Positions 10,630-17,719 of a stretch of DNA of 32,670 nucleotides are shown piece by piece. This DNA comes from Clostridiales bacterium (lineage in GTDB: Bacteria > Bacillota > Clostridia > Oscillospirales > CAG-272), in contig JAAVZO010000009.1 of the NCBI GenBank assembly GCA_022791685.1, forward strand, positions 1-32,670, written 5' to 3'. The notes beneath the pieces are model-generated. The model was given only the letters and a program-made list of their open reading frames with translations. It was not told the DNA's origin and searched no databases. The position numbers and the translations under genes are program-made. Position 1 is the first letter of the stretch. The number at the start of each line of letters is the position of its first letter.

Positions 10630-11256
10630 TTACTGGCAGCGGCGAGTGTTCGGCTTCTGCACCTTATCAAATGCCGGATTTATCGCGAAGAAGTTCTTCG
10701 AATCGAGGTTATCCTGCACATGACGCAGCATCTCGCCAAAACGTTGATAGTGTACTATCTCGCGCTCACGGAGGAAGCGTATCGCATCGTTCACATCCGG
10801 GTCATCTGAAAGACGCAGGATGTTGTCGTAAGTCGTTTTCGCCTTCATCTCAGCGGCCATATCCTCATGCAGGTCGGTAATCGGGTCGCCCTTTACCTGC
10901 ATGCTCGCCGCGGTATACGGCATACCCGCAGCAGCCTGAGGATATACGCCAGTTGTATGGTCGACAAAGTAATCGTCAAAGCCCTGCTTCACGATCTCGT
11001 CAGGCGACAGATTGCGAGTGAGCTGATGGACGATACTGCCTATCATTTCAAGGTGCGCGAGTTCCTCAGTACCGATATCGGTAAGTGCGCCCTTAACAAC
11101 ATCATACGGCATAGAATATCGCTGGCTGAGATAGCGCAGCGACGCGCCGAGCTCTCCGTCCGGTCCGCCGTATTGGCTTATGATAGCCTTAGCGAGCCGC
11201 GGATTGCAGTTCTTTATTTTAACCGGGTATTGCAGCTGTTTCTCATAAATCCACAT
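10630..11256 (-). CDS. cotJC: Spore coat manganese catalase-like protein CotJC
   Basis: This 208-residue protein is a ferritin-like, four-helix manganese catalase homologue. The expected di-manganese ligands can be placed: E35 (GGPDGELGASL), E65 and H68 (GTEELAHLEM), E136 (HEDMAAEMKAK) and H169 (REREIVHYQRFGEM). It is slightly shorter than stand-alone manganese catalases (about 260-280) and matches the CotJC length. CotJC is part of the spore coat and may remove peroxide. The ATG at 11256 has GAGGA upstream and lies three bases after the cotJB stop, so the genes are translationally linked. Confidence 0.95.
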   Translation of the reverse strand: MWIYEKQLQYPVKIKNCNPRLAKAIISQYGGPDGELGASLRYLSQRYSMPYDVVKGALTDIGTEELAHLEMIGSIVHQLTRNLSPDEIVKQGFDDYFVDHTTGVYPQAAAGMPYTAASMQVKGDPITDLHEDMAAEMKAKTTYDNILRLSDDPDVNDAIRFLREREIVHYQRFGEMLRHVQDNLDSKNFFAINPAFDKVQKPNTRRCQ

Positions 11257-11259
11257 CTG

Positions 11260-11562
11260 TCAGTCCTCACTCTCCACGATATTTGCTTCAGGCTCCCACG
11301 GCCATGGACCATCTACCCACGTCCAGCTCGAACCACCGCAGCCACAGCCGCAGTCACCACTGTCTCTGCCAATAGCAGCGGATTTTCCGGCTTCTGTTGC
11401 GCAGGCGTAGTTGCAGCCTCCGACAGTAGCACATATCTGCTTATATGCTTCAAGCGCCTTTGTGTCATCTGGGTGCGTGTCGAGATAGAGCCGAAGCTCC
11501 CATGCCGCGAACGGCAGTGAATACATCCGCAGCGAGCGTGCGTTATTATTTGCCACATTCAT
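11260..11562 (-). CDS. cotJB: Spore coat protein CotJB with a Cys/Gly-rich insert
   Basis: The 100-residue product carries the CotJB signatures YLDTHPDDTKAL (26-37) and the C-terminal WTWVDGPWPWEPE (80-92). The middle is unusual for CotJB: it holds six cysteines (44, 50, 54, 71, 73, 75) and a GDCGCGCGGSS run at 69-79, where most CotJB proteins have a charged helix ending in YGPL. The ATG at 11562 is preceded by GAGGAGGAAG. The start overlaps the end of cotJA by 17 bases. It presumably helps place CotJA and CotJC in the coat. Confidence 0.9.
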   Translation of the reverse strand: MNVANNNARSLRMYSLPFAAWELRLYLDTHPDDTKALEAYKQICATVGGCNYACATEAGKSAAIGRDSGDCGCGCGGSSWTWVDGPWPWEPEANIVESED

Positions 11563-11755
11563 TGCAGCTTCCTCCTCTCGTCACTGTACGACCCATAAAC
11601 GGCTTATCAAGCTCTGGAAACAGCGTTCCGCGAGCAAGTGCAGTCTCCGGCGGATACATCTTGTCGAGCCTCTGCCACGGCACATATGCCATCGCTACAG
11701 GAAATTCGTCCGACATACGCAGCTCGTCGAACGGTATATCATTCTTGCTAAGCAA
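11546..11755 (-). CDS. cotJA: Spore coat protein CotJA
   Basis: This small protein of 69 residues has the CotJA core: AYVPWQRLDKMYPPETALARG followed by TLFPELDKPF (residues 23-53). The start is TTG at 11755, nine bases after AGAGGG. The only other in-frame candidate is an internal ATG at residue 14. The C-terminus ends with a CNEC pair that could form a disulfide or bind metal. It is the first gene of the cotJA-cotJB-cotJC operon, which in Bacillus is expressed in the mother cell under sigma-E. Confidence 0.93.
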   Translation of the reverse strand: MLSKNDIPFDELRMSDEFPVAMAYVPWQRLDKMYPPETALARGTLFPELDKPFMGRTVTRGGSCNECGK

Positions 11756-11808
11756 TGCTACATTCCCTCTTTCGTTTTATTGACCGACACCATACACTCG
11801 GCTGACTC

Positions 11809-11838
11809 TCTTGTGCCGGTCTGTTTTCAATATATGAC
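11809..11838 (-). promoter_or_regulatory. Possible sigma-E promoter of the cotJ operon
   Basis: The minus strand has GTCATAT (11832-11838), a good sigma-E -35, then about 15 bases and GCACAAGA (11809-11816), a poor match to the -10 CATACAAT. The spacing and the sporulation genes downstream support it; the weak -10 argues against. Confidence 0.35.
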
Positions 11839-11857
11839 GCACCGCGGCTTTCGACAA

Positions 11858-11890
11858 AACCGGACGCACAGAGAAAACGTGCGTCCGGTT
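11858..11890 (-). terminator. Terminator of the ECF sigma operon
   Basis: A 12-bp perfect stem (11858-11869 and 11879-11890) with a 9-base loop. On the minus strand it ends in GGTTTTGTC, just after the stop codon at 11903. The plus strand continues with CGTTTTATT. Confidence 0.8.
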
Positions 11891-11902
11891 CGTTTTATTA
11901 AA

Positions 11903-12133
11903 TTATTGCAGGCTGACGCTCTTATCAAGCGTGATTTCGGCGTTAGAATTTTTTTCTGACAGCAGCTTGTTTGGAGAGTACATCTTACAAAGCCGCTCAG
12001 CGTCAGACCTTGATATGCCGGCTTCAGTAAGCTCGCGTACAAACTCAGCCTTGAAACGAATATACTGCATATTCGCCTTAGCAAGCAGCACCGGCAGCGA
12101 AACTAACATACGCGCAAAATTAAAAACAACCAT
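11903..12133 (-). CDS. Small protein of unknown function, last gene of ECF operon
   Basis: This 76-residue protein is not recognised. Its first 20 or so residues are hydrophobic (VVFNFARMLVSLPVLLAKA), perhaps a membrane-lying helix, and the rest is charged. Residues about 30-49 (EFVRELTEAGISRSDAERL) match a motif in the upstream 84-residue protein: F-x2-E-L-x2-A-G-x5-A-x2-[ML]-x3-Y. It starts three bases after that gene's stop, with only a weak GGA as ribosome site, so it depends on translational coupling. The operon position suggests a role in the sigma/anti-sigma response. Confidence 0.7.
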   Translation of the reverse strand: MVVFNFARMLVSLPVLLAKANMQYIRFKAEFVRELTEAGISRSDAERLCKMYSPNKLLSEKNSNAEITLDKSVSLQ

Positions 12134-12136
12134 ATC

Positions 12137-12391
12137 TCAGTCCGCGCCCATATTTATCATATTCGTTGTCTGACTTTTGATCGTTGACATATAATCCTGC
12201 GCCATTTTAATGGCTATATCCTCCGGCATTCCGGCTGAGATAAGCTCCTTATAAAATGCGCCAACAGCCTTGCCCATGTTAGCTCCCGCTTCTGGTGAGT
12301 AAAGTGATGACATGAGCTCGCGTATCAAATTCGGGACCTTAGCGGAAACTGCGTCAAGCATTTCCGATACTTCCTTTGCTTCAGTAGACAT
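12137..12391 (-). CDS. Small helical protein of unknown function in ECF operon
   Basis: This 84-residue protein is predicted to be all helical with no membrane segment. The ATG at 12391 is chosen because GGGGGAA precedes it; the frame is open 15 codons upstream. It contains ELMSSLYSPEAGANMGKAVG and then FYKELISAGMPEDIAIKMA (about 45-63), the motif shared with the next gene. I recall similar SSLYS-type proteins in other clostridia, but cannot name a family. Lying directly after the anti-sigma factor, it may modulate it or be the regulon's main output. Confidence 0.75.
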   Translation of the reverse strand: MSTEAKEVSEMLDAVSAKVPNLIRELMSSLYSPEAGANMGKAVGAFYKELISAGMPEDIAIKMAQDYMSTIKSQTTNMINMGAD

Positions 12392-12410
12392 AATAATTCC
12401 CCCTGTAATT

Positions 12411-12719
12411 TTAGACTTTAATAAGCCTGTATGCAAGCCTTAGCGCCGAATTCGTGAGCTTGAACGCATCCTTCAGCGATTCAAACATGTCACTCTTCGG
12501 TTCTTCTTTGATCAGATCAAACGCTGCCGCTCTTGCATTCTCCGGTATCTTATGCGCGGTCGATTTTACTGCAATTCCAAGCCGCGTGAGCATTACCGCT
12601 TCACTTCGACAGTCCGCACATTTCGCTATATGAGCCGCGATAAGCCCGCGTGTATTTGTATCAAGTCCGCCGCCGATGTATATCGGAAGCAGCTCGCGTA
12701 CTTCATCACAATTCATCAT
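12411..12719 (-). CDS. Soluble zinc-finger anti-sigma factor
   Basis: This 102-residue protein begins with the zinc-binding anti-sigma fold: MNCDEVRELLPIYIGGGLD, then H30-x3-C34-x2-C37, with Cys4 as a possible fourth ligand. The C-terminal half is helical and polar and has no membrane helix, unlike most zinc-finger anti-sigma factors, so it should act in the cytoplasm, perhaps sensing redox state as RsrA does. Its ATG overlaps the sigma gene stop by four bases (ATGA), giving balanced translation of the pair. It presumably holds the upstream ECF sigma factor inactive. Confidence 0.88.
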   Translation of the reverse strand: MMNCDEVRELLPIYIGGGLDTNTRGLIAAHIAKCADCRSEAVMLTRLGIAVKSTAHKIPENARAAAFDLIKEEPKSDMFESLKDAFKLTNSALRLAYRLIKV

Positions 12720-13288
12720 TTCACCTCGAGATAGTATTTCAGCTTTGATTTGATCGCCGACATACGGCTTTTGATCGTTCCGACTGGAACTCCGATGACC
12801 TCGGATATTTCCGTATATGAAAGCCCAGCGTCGAATATCAGGTGTACAAGCTCGCGCTCACTCTCATTGAGCCGCTTTATTGCGTCAGCCGTGTCAAGCC
12901 GTTCAACTGTCTGTGCCGCTAAATCCTCGCCTGAATCGACATCGCAGAATCCATCCTCGCAGGAGTCGGGAAGAATATCTGCAAATGTGCATTCGTTCTG
13001 CGATTCACGGCTTCTCTTCCGATAAAAGTCGCAGAGCTTGCGGCGCGCTACCGCAAACAGCCAAGTCTTCAGCGACGAGCGATTGTCGTAACCGCCAAGC
13101 CCCTGCCATACCGCGAGCATTGTCTCCTGCAAAATGTCGGCAGCATCGGCTTCAGAGGCTCTGAGCGATATGTAAGAATAAAGCATATCAAGATAGCGGT
13201 TCATTAAAGCCTCAAACGCACTCTTTGAGCCGTTTACTGCTTTACTTATGAGCGCTTTATCTGAAATGTCATTATTCAACACCATCAT
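12716..13288 (-). CDS. ECF-type RNA polymerase sigma factor
   Basis: The 190-residue product has the two-domain ECF layout. Region 2 spans about 24-92 with DAADILQETMLAVWQGL and RSSLKTWLFAVARRKLCDFYR. Region 4 spans about 135-190 with LSYTEISEVIGVPVGTIKSRM, the helix-turn-helix that contacts the -35. An acidic linker (DSCEDGFCDVDSGED) lies between them. Three starts are possible (ATG ATG GTG in tandem); GGAGG spacing favours the second ATG at 13285 or the GTG at 13282. It heads a four-gene operon with its anti-sigma factor and may drive its own promoter. Confidence 0.93.
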   Translation of the reverse strand: MMVLNNDISDKALISKAVNGSKSAFEALMNRYLDMLYSYISLRASEADAADILQETMLAVWQGLGGYDNRSSLKTWLFAVARRKLCDFYRKRSRESQNECTFADILPDSCEDGFCDVDSGEDLAAQTVERLDTADAIKRLNESERELVHLIFDAGLSYTEISEVIGVPVGTIKSRMSAIKSKLKYYLEVK

Positions 13289-13310
13289 CTCCTCCGCCTG
13301 CTTTCACTTA

Positions 13311-13340
13311 CTTAGTCGTATTTTCTGCGCGTTCGGTTCG
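13311..13340 (-). promoter_or_regulatory. Candidate ECF-type autoregulated promoter
   Basis: On the minus strand GAAC (13336-13339), 17 bases and CGACTAAG (13311-13318) resemble ECF promoters (GAAC with a CGTC-type -10). Further GAAC copies lie at 13331-13334 and 13366-13369, two of them inside TTTATCGAAC repeats. A start near 13305 gives a short leader with GGAGGAG. Confidence 0.5.
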
Positions 13341-13376
13341 ATAAAAATTGAAAAATAATAGAGTTGTTCGATAAAA

Positions 13377-15620
13377 TTACATCTGCTTCTGCACTGAGCC
13401 ATTCGCTGACAGCTCAAAGCTCAATTTTCTGCCGCCGTTATACCGTACTTCACCAGCGCCGCCATGCTCGCTCTGTACACTAAAGCTGCACACTTTTCCA
13501 TCCTTCCACTCAGCGGATACAATAAATCCGCCGCGCGCACAAAGTCCCTTGAAGCTTCCATCCTTCCACGACGCAGGAAGCGCCGGAATAAGCTCTATGA
13601 AGCCGTCGTGGCTTTGGACAAGCATTTCTGCAATTCCGGCACACGCGCCAAAGTTGCCGTCTATCTGGAACGGCGGGTGTGCATCGAATAGGTTATTGTA
13701 CGTGCTCTTACTAAGCAGCGCATGGATATGCTTCTCGCATTCGTCTCCCATGCCAAGGCGGGCGTAAAAATTGATTATCCACGCTCTGCTCCAGCCAGTA
13801 TGTCCACCTCCAGACGACAAACGCCGCTCTATCGACACCTTTGCAGCGTCGAACAGCTCTGGCGTGCGCGTTTTAGTGATAAGGTTTGACGGGTGAAGCC
13901 CGTACAGCATCGAAAGATGTCTATGTCCCGGCTCGGTCTCCTCGAAATCCTCCTGCCATTCCATTATCTGCCCATACTTACCGACTCGAATCGGCGGCAG
14001 ACGGTCGCGCGTCTTTTGAAGCTTCGACGCAAAATCTTTGTCAATTCCAAGTATTTTTGTAGACTCAATCGTGTTTGAAAACAGCTCGTACAATATCGAA
14101 TTGTCCATCGTCGGACCGGCGCATATAGATATAGTCTCTCCGGTGCTTGGGTCACGGTAGTGATTCTCAGGCGAGTTTGACGGCGCGGTAACAAGGTATC
14201 CAGTGTTCGGATCTTCGCAGAGAAAATCAAGGAAAAATTCACAAGCTCCGCGCATTACCGGATAATATCGACGCAGGAATTTCTTATCATTACTGAAAAG
14301 CCAGCGTTCCCAGATATGCTCGCAGCACCAAGCTCCAGCGCACATAAAACTGCCCCATGATGCCCCCTCTCCAGGTGCAGTAAATCCCCACGGATTAGTT
14401 ATAGTGTGCGCCACCCATCCGCCGCAGTTATATTGCTTCTCAGCAGTCTTGCGCCCGAATTCAGATATGAATTTGATATACCTCAAGAATGCGTCGCCAC
14501 ATTCAGGCAGATTTGTTATCTCAGTCAGCCAGTAGTTCATCTGTATATTGATGTTGATATGGTAATCAGCTGACCAAATCGTGCTGTAATCTCCGCTCCA
14601 GATTCCCTGCAAATTTGCCGGAAGCACGCAGTTATATGACGACGATATCATCAGATAGCGTCCAAATTGCCAGTAAAGCTCGACAAGCGCTCGGTCGTCA
14701 GCACCAGCTTTAAGCAGCGCCAGACGCTCGTCGATAGCAAGCTCGCCACAATAGTCATCTGCACCAAGGTCTATCTCAGCACGTGACAACATCGAATAAA
14801 AGTGTTCATTCGTCTCATGGCGAAGTTCGTTGTAGTCGCACTCTGTACAGCCACGAACAGCGTCGATCGAAGCCGCACGTACATTTATAGGCTCTTTGTA
14901 ATCTGTAGTTATGTTTATGTATAGTATAATTTCATGCGCATTTTCGACAACAAGGTTCTCTGCACCATTGCTTATACTGCCGTCAGATATAACCTTGACT
15001 GCACCAGCATATTCAAGTCCATTCTTGAAGCTTCCGGTCATGATGATTTCGTCATCGACATATTCAAGATGCACATTCTCGCGCTCATAATGGAGTTCAG
15101 CCTTAAAATCGTCGCTTGACGCTATTCTTGCTATTATACAGTTTTTCGTCGGAGATACAAAATACTGACGCTCGAAATGCTGACTGTTATATGTATATTC
15201 GATCATCGCTTCTCCGCGCGATATATCGAGCTCGCGGCGATAATTTTCAACATCTGCGTCAGAATCATGAAGTTTGATAAACAGCTGTCCAGCGCTTTCA
15301 AAGCTGCCATATGAATGACCGTATCCATGTCCGTCGCCGCTTCCATCTCCACGACAGACAAGATATTTCTGTGCCGCACTCTCAGCTTCAGTGAGCTTAC
15401 CTGCAAAAATCAGCTCGCGCATTTCATTTAAATGCTCTGCACATTCGGGGTTGTCAGCATACTCATCATGCCATCCACTCCACAAAGTTTCCTCATTCAA
15501 TTGCAGCTGCTCAACTTCGACAGAACCATACACCATCGCGCCGAGCTTACCATTTCCAAGCGGCAATGCCTCAGTCCATTCGCACGCCGGTGATTTATAA
15601 TATAGATGTGTATTTTTCAT
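13377..15620 (-). CDS. GH95 alpha-L-fucosidase-type glycoside hydrolase
   Basis: This 747-residue protein fits GH95, inverting alpha-1,2-L-fucosidases that also include some alpha-L-galactosidases. The N-terminal beta-sandwich starts with YKSPACEWTEALPLGNGKLGAMV. The (alpha/alpha)6 barrel carries the catalytic asparagines in HININIQMNYW (N356, N358), the conserved acidic segment QIMEWQED (551-558) and Asp654 of FQIDGNFG. There is no signal peptide, so it should act on imported fucosylated oligosaccharides. A Gly/Asp/His-rich run at 90-106 is a small oddity. The ATG at 15620 follows GGAAGG, and it has its own promoter. Exact substrate uncertain. Confidence 0.9.
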   Translation of the reverse strand: MKNTHLYYKSPACEWTEALPLGNGKLGAMVYGSVEVEQLQLNEETLWSGWHDEYADNPECAEHLNEMRELIFAGKLTEAESAAQKYLVCRGDGSGDGHGYGHSYGSFESAGQLFIKLHDSDADVENYRRELDISRGEAMIEYTYNSQHFERQYFVSPTKNCIIARIASSDDFKAELHYERENVHLEYVDDEIIMTGSFKNGLEYAGAVKVISDGSISNGAENLVVENAHEIILYINITTDYKEPINVRAASIDAVRGCTECDYNELRHETNEHFYSMLSRAEIDLGADDYCGELAIDERLALLKAGADDRALVELYWQFGRYLMISSSYNCVLPANLQGIWSGDYSTIWSADYHININIQMNYWLTEITNLPECGDAFLRYIKFISEFGRKTAEKQYNCGGWVAHTITNPWGFTAPGEGASWGSFMCAGAWCCEHIWERWLFSNDKKFLRRYYPVMRGACEFFLDFLCEDPNTGYLVTAPSNSPENHYRDPSTGETISICAGPTMDNSILYELFSNTIESTKILGIDKDFASKLQKTRDRLPPIRVGKYGQIMEWQEDFEETEPGHRHLSMLYGLHPSNLITKTRTPELFDAAKVSIERRLSSGGGHTGWSRAWIINFYARLGMGDECEKHIHALLSKSTYNNLFDAHPPFQIDGNFGACAGIAEMLVQSHDGFIELIPALPASWKDGSFKGLCARGGFIVSAEWKDGKVCSFSVQSEHGGAGEVRYNGGRKLSFELSANGSVQKQM

Positions 15621-15660
15621 ATTTTCTTACCTTCCTTAGTCTGAACTGACTTTACGATAT

Positions 15661-15689
15661 ATAATATCATAAACCTAAGCCTTTGTCAA
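15661..15689 (-). promoter_or_regulatory. Promoter of the GH95 gene
   Basis: Minus-strand TTGACA (15684-15689), 17 bases and TATTAT (15661-15666). The leader is about 35 bases. It lies between the GH95 gene and the terminator of the FAD oxidoreductase gene. Confidence 0.85.
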
Positions 15690-15707
15690 CATTAAGCAAA
15701 AAATAAA

Positions 15708-15743
15708 TCTGCCGCAGGATCATAAAATGACCACTGCGGCAGA
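15708..15743 (-). terminator. Terminator of the FAD oxidoreductase gene
   Basis: A 10-bp stem (15708-15717 and 15734-15743), with partial inner pairing, is followed on the minus strand by TTTATTTTTTG. It lies seven bases after the stop at 15750. Confidence 0.88.
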
Positions 15744-15749
15744 TAAACA

Positions 15750-17543
15750 TTATTTAAGAATTACAGAATAAACGTGAGCGTTTTCTGCACCATATGCAGA
15801 TTTTGGCGTAAGCTTGATACGTTTTGCCTCAAGCTCACCTTCAAGAGACCAGAGTCTGCGGTAATTGTCTTTTACCTCAGCGGCAAGCTTATACTCACCG
15901 TCACCAGAATCAATGTACAGATCAAAGTCGCGGAGCAACGTATCCGGAAGTCCGAGCAGCTTCTCGTGAAGCTCTGTATTGCAGCGCATAGGATAAGTCT
16001 TGAAATGACCGTTCACGCCTGTAAAGCTATCGCGGTTGATATCACTGTCAAATATGAACGCAATTTTCGAAAGCTTGCGAGACTCAGGTAGGGTTATCTC
16101 AATATCATCACCAAATGCGCATTCGAGCAGATGTGATTCGCCGTCGATCGTGCGGTCAACACCATCGAATAATACTGCTGCGTCCTTTCCACCTACGCTT
16201 GCCTTCGCACCTTCCATAGCCGGAGTCAGCGAACGGCGGTTGAACGGCAGATAGCAATCGTCCTCCATAAGCGTCTGCTTTAATTCATCGATGTAATTTT
16301 CATACACACCACGCGGTGTAGTATCACGGTTGATCGCAATAGCCGCCGCCGTACCCATCGCCTGACCAAGCGTTGCGCAAGTCGACATTACACGACAGGA
16401 TGACATCGCCGTATGAGTACAGGAGATATTGCGTCCTGAGAACATAAGATTGGGAACATTTACCGAATAGAGGCAGCGATACGGGATACCGAACGGAGAT
16501 GGTGCGGGATGGAAAATCGTCGCAGCTTCCTTAGTATTGAATCCGCCCGGATTATGGTCGTCCATGCTCCATCCGCCATATGCGATAAGGTCATTGAAAC
16601 GTCCCTCTCCGCGCACTTCATTCTGTGTCAGGATGTGGTCACCGACATAGCGGCGGCTCTCACGCTTGCCCGGCAGGAATCCGACCCAGTCAAGCTCCCA
16701 GTTCTTCGACTCGAAACGTCCCGAGTTTTTATAATAATCCCACACTCCGAAGGCAACCTTCAGAAGCTCCTTGCAGACCTCCTCCGTATCTCCGATAGAA
16801 TCGACCATACCGCCGAGCTCCATCCACCAGAAGTTGTCACCGACAAACTGTCTCGGATTATTTATATTTACACGGTGAGAGATAGTCTCATCAGTAAACT
16901 TAGTCGCCCAATCAGGCGCGATAAACGGAACCTCATGGTCGGTCTCCCGTACCTGAATCAGACATGACATACCCATAGTGCGGTTATCCGACTCCTTTGG
17001 TGCGATATCCTCTCCGAACTCATCGCAAGACTCACGTCCCATGCGGAATTCAGCACCGGTCAGCGGCGCAAGTACGCTGTCACCCGAGCAGTCGGCGAAC
17101 AGCTTTGCGCGAACGGTATGGAAGCGCTGTGTTGTAGTCTGCCAGCCTTTGACAGATACTATCTTTCCGTCCTTCATCTCAGCGTCAAGACATGAGCAGT
17201 TGAGCATCAAATCAATGTTTGGCTCGTTTATTACCATTTCGTAGGTAACGCTGTCAAGAATCGAAAAGTTGAGTGTAGGATTGCGGCGGATATTCGCGAG
17301 TGCGAGCTCCTCTACGAGTCCGGTCTCCTTATTATCACGTCCATGTGCGCCGCGTCTCCACATACGCACTTCACTTGAAGCGTTTCCTCCAAGTACAGGA
17401 CGGTCGTGCATTAACGCCACTTTTGCACCGTGACGTGCCGCTGCTACTGCCGCAAAAAGTCCAGCCGCACCAGCGCCGACTATACAGATATCAGCTTCAT
17501 GCTCGATAGTGTCGAACCCGAAAATCTCACTTCTATGTATCAT
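15750..17543 (-). CDS. FAD-dependent oxidoreductase of a glycan locus
   Basis: This 597-residue protein belongs to the FAD-dependent oxidoreductases seen in carbohydrate loci (Pfam FAD_oxidored type). The N-terminal fold has IVGAGAAGLFAAVAAA (GAGAAG 23-28) and the typical VLGGNASSEVRMW (50-62). LFADCSGDSVLAPLTGAEFRMG follows in the middle, and a beta-rich domain of about 140 residues closes the protein. No signal peptide is visible. The substrate is unknown; oxidation of a sugar or related alcohol is inferred from context. The ATG at 17543 has no adjacent ribosome site. The nearest is GAAAGGAC at 17576-17583, with a hairpin between. Confidence 0.82.
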   Translation of the reverse strand: MIHRSEIFGFDTIEHEADICIVGAGAAGLFAAVAAARHGAKVALMHDRPVLGGNASSEVRMWRRGAHGRDNKETGLVEELALANIRRNPTLNFSILDSVTYEMVINEPNIDLMLNCSCLDAEMKDGKIVSVKGWQTTTQRFHTVRAKLFADCSGDSVLAPLTGAEFRMGRESCDEFGEDIAPKESDNRTMGMSCLIQVRETDHEVPFIAPDWATKFTDETISHRVNINNPRQFVGDNFWWMELGGMVDSIGDTEEVCKELLKVAFGVWDYYKNSGRFESKNWELDWVGFLPGKRESRRYVGDHILTQNEVRGEGRFNDLIAYGGWSMDDHNPGGFNTKEAATIFHPAPSPFGIPYRCLYSVNVPNLMFSGRNISCTHTAMSSCRVMSTCATLGQAMGTAAAIAINRDTTPRGVYENYIDELKQTLMEDDCYLPFNRRSLTPAMEGAKASVGGKDAAVLFDGVDRTIDGESHLLECAFGDDIEITLPESRKLSKIAFIFDSDINRDSFTGVNGHFKTYPMRCNTELHEKLLGLPDTLLRDFDLYIDSGDGEYKLAAEVKDNYRRLWSLEGELEAKRIKLTPKSAYGAENAHVYSVILK

Positions 17544-17553
17544 GATATGATTT

Positions 17554-17583
17554 GCAGAATTTTAATATACTCTGCGTCCTTTC
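17554..17583 (-). promoter_or_regulatory. Shine-Dalgarno plus bridging hairpin upstream of FAD gene
   Basis: In the mRNA, GAAAGGAC (17576-17583) is followed at once by a 5-bp hairpin GCAGA/TCTGC (17571-17575 with 17554-17558), then ten bases and the ATG. If the hairpin forms, the effective SD-to-start distance falls from about 33 to about 11 bases. Confidence 0.4.
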
Positions 17584-17602
17584 AAATTTAATTTATATAT
17601 CA

Positions 17603-17631
17603 AGTATAGCGCAAAAAGCCCGATTTGTCAA
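17603..17631 (-). promoter_or_regulatory. Promoter of the FAD oxidoreductase gene
   Basis: Minus-strand TTGACA (17626-17631), 17 bases and TATACT (17603-17608) form a near-consensus promoter with a leader of about 50 bases. Confidence 0.85.
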
Positions 17632-17651
17632 GTATTTTACAAAAAATAATT

Positions 17652-17678
17652 TGTGCGGAAGAAAATTTCTTCCGCACA
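17652..17678 (-). terminator. Terminator of the toroid-protein gene
   Basis: Two 13-base complementary arms (17652-17664 and 17666-17678) form a long hairpin whose minus-strand tail is AAATTATTTTTTG. It lies about 40 bases past the stop at 17720. Confidence 0.88.
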
Positions 17679-17719
17679 GTTTTAAATATCTGCATTTCGC
17701 TTTAAAAATTCAGCAAACA

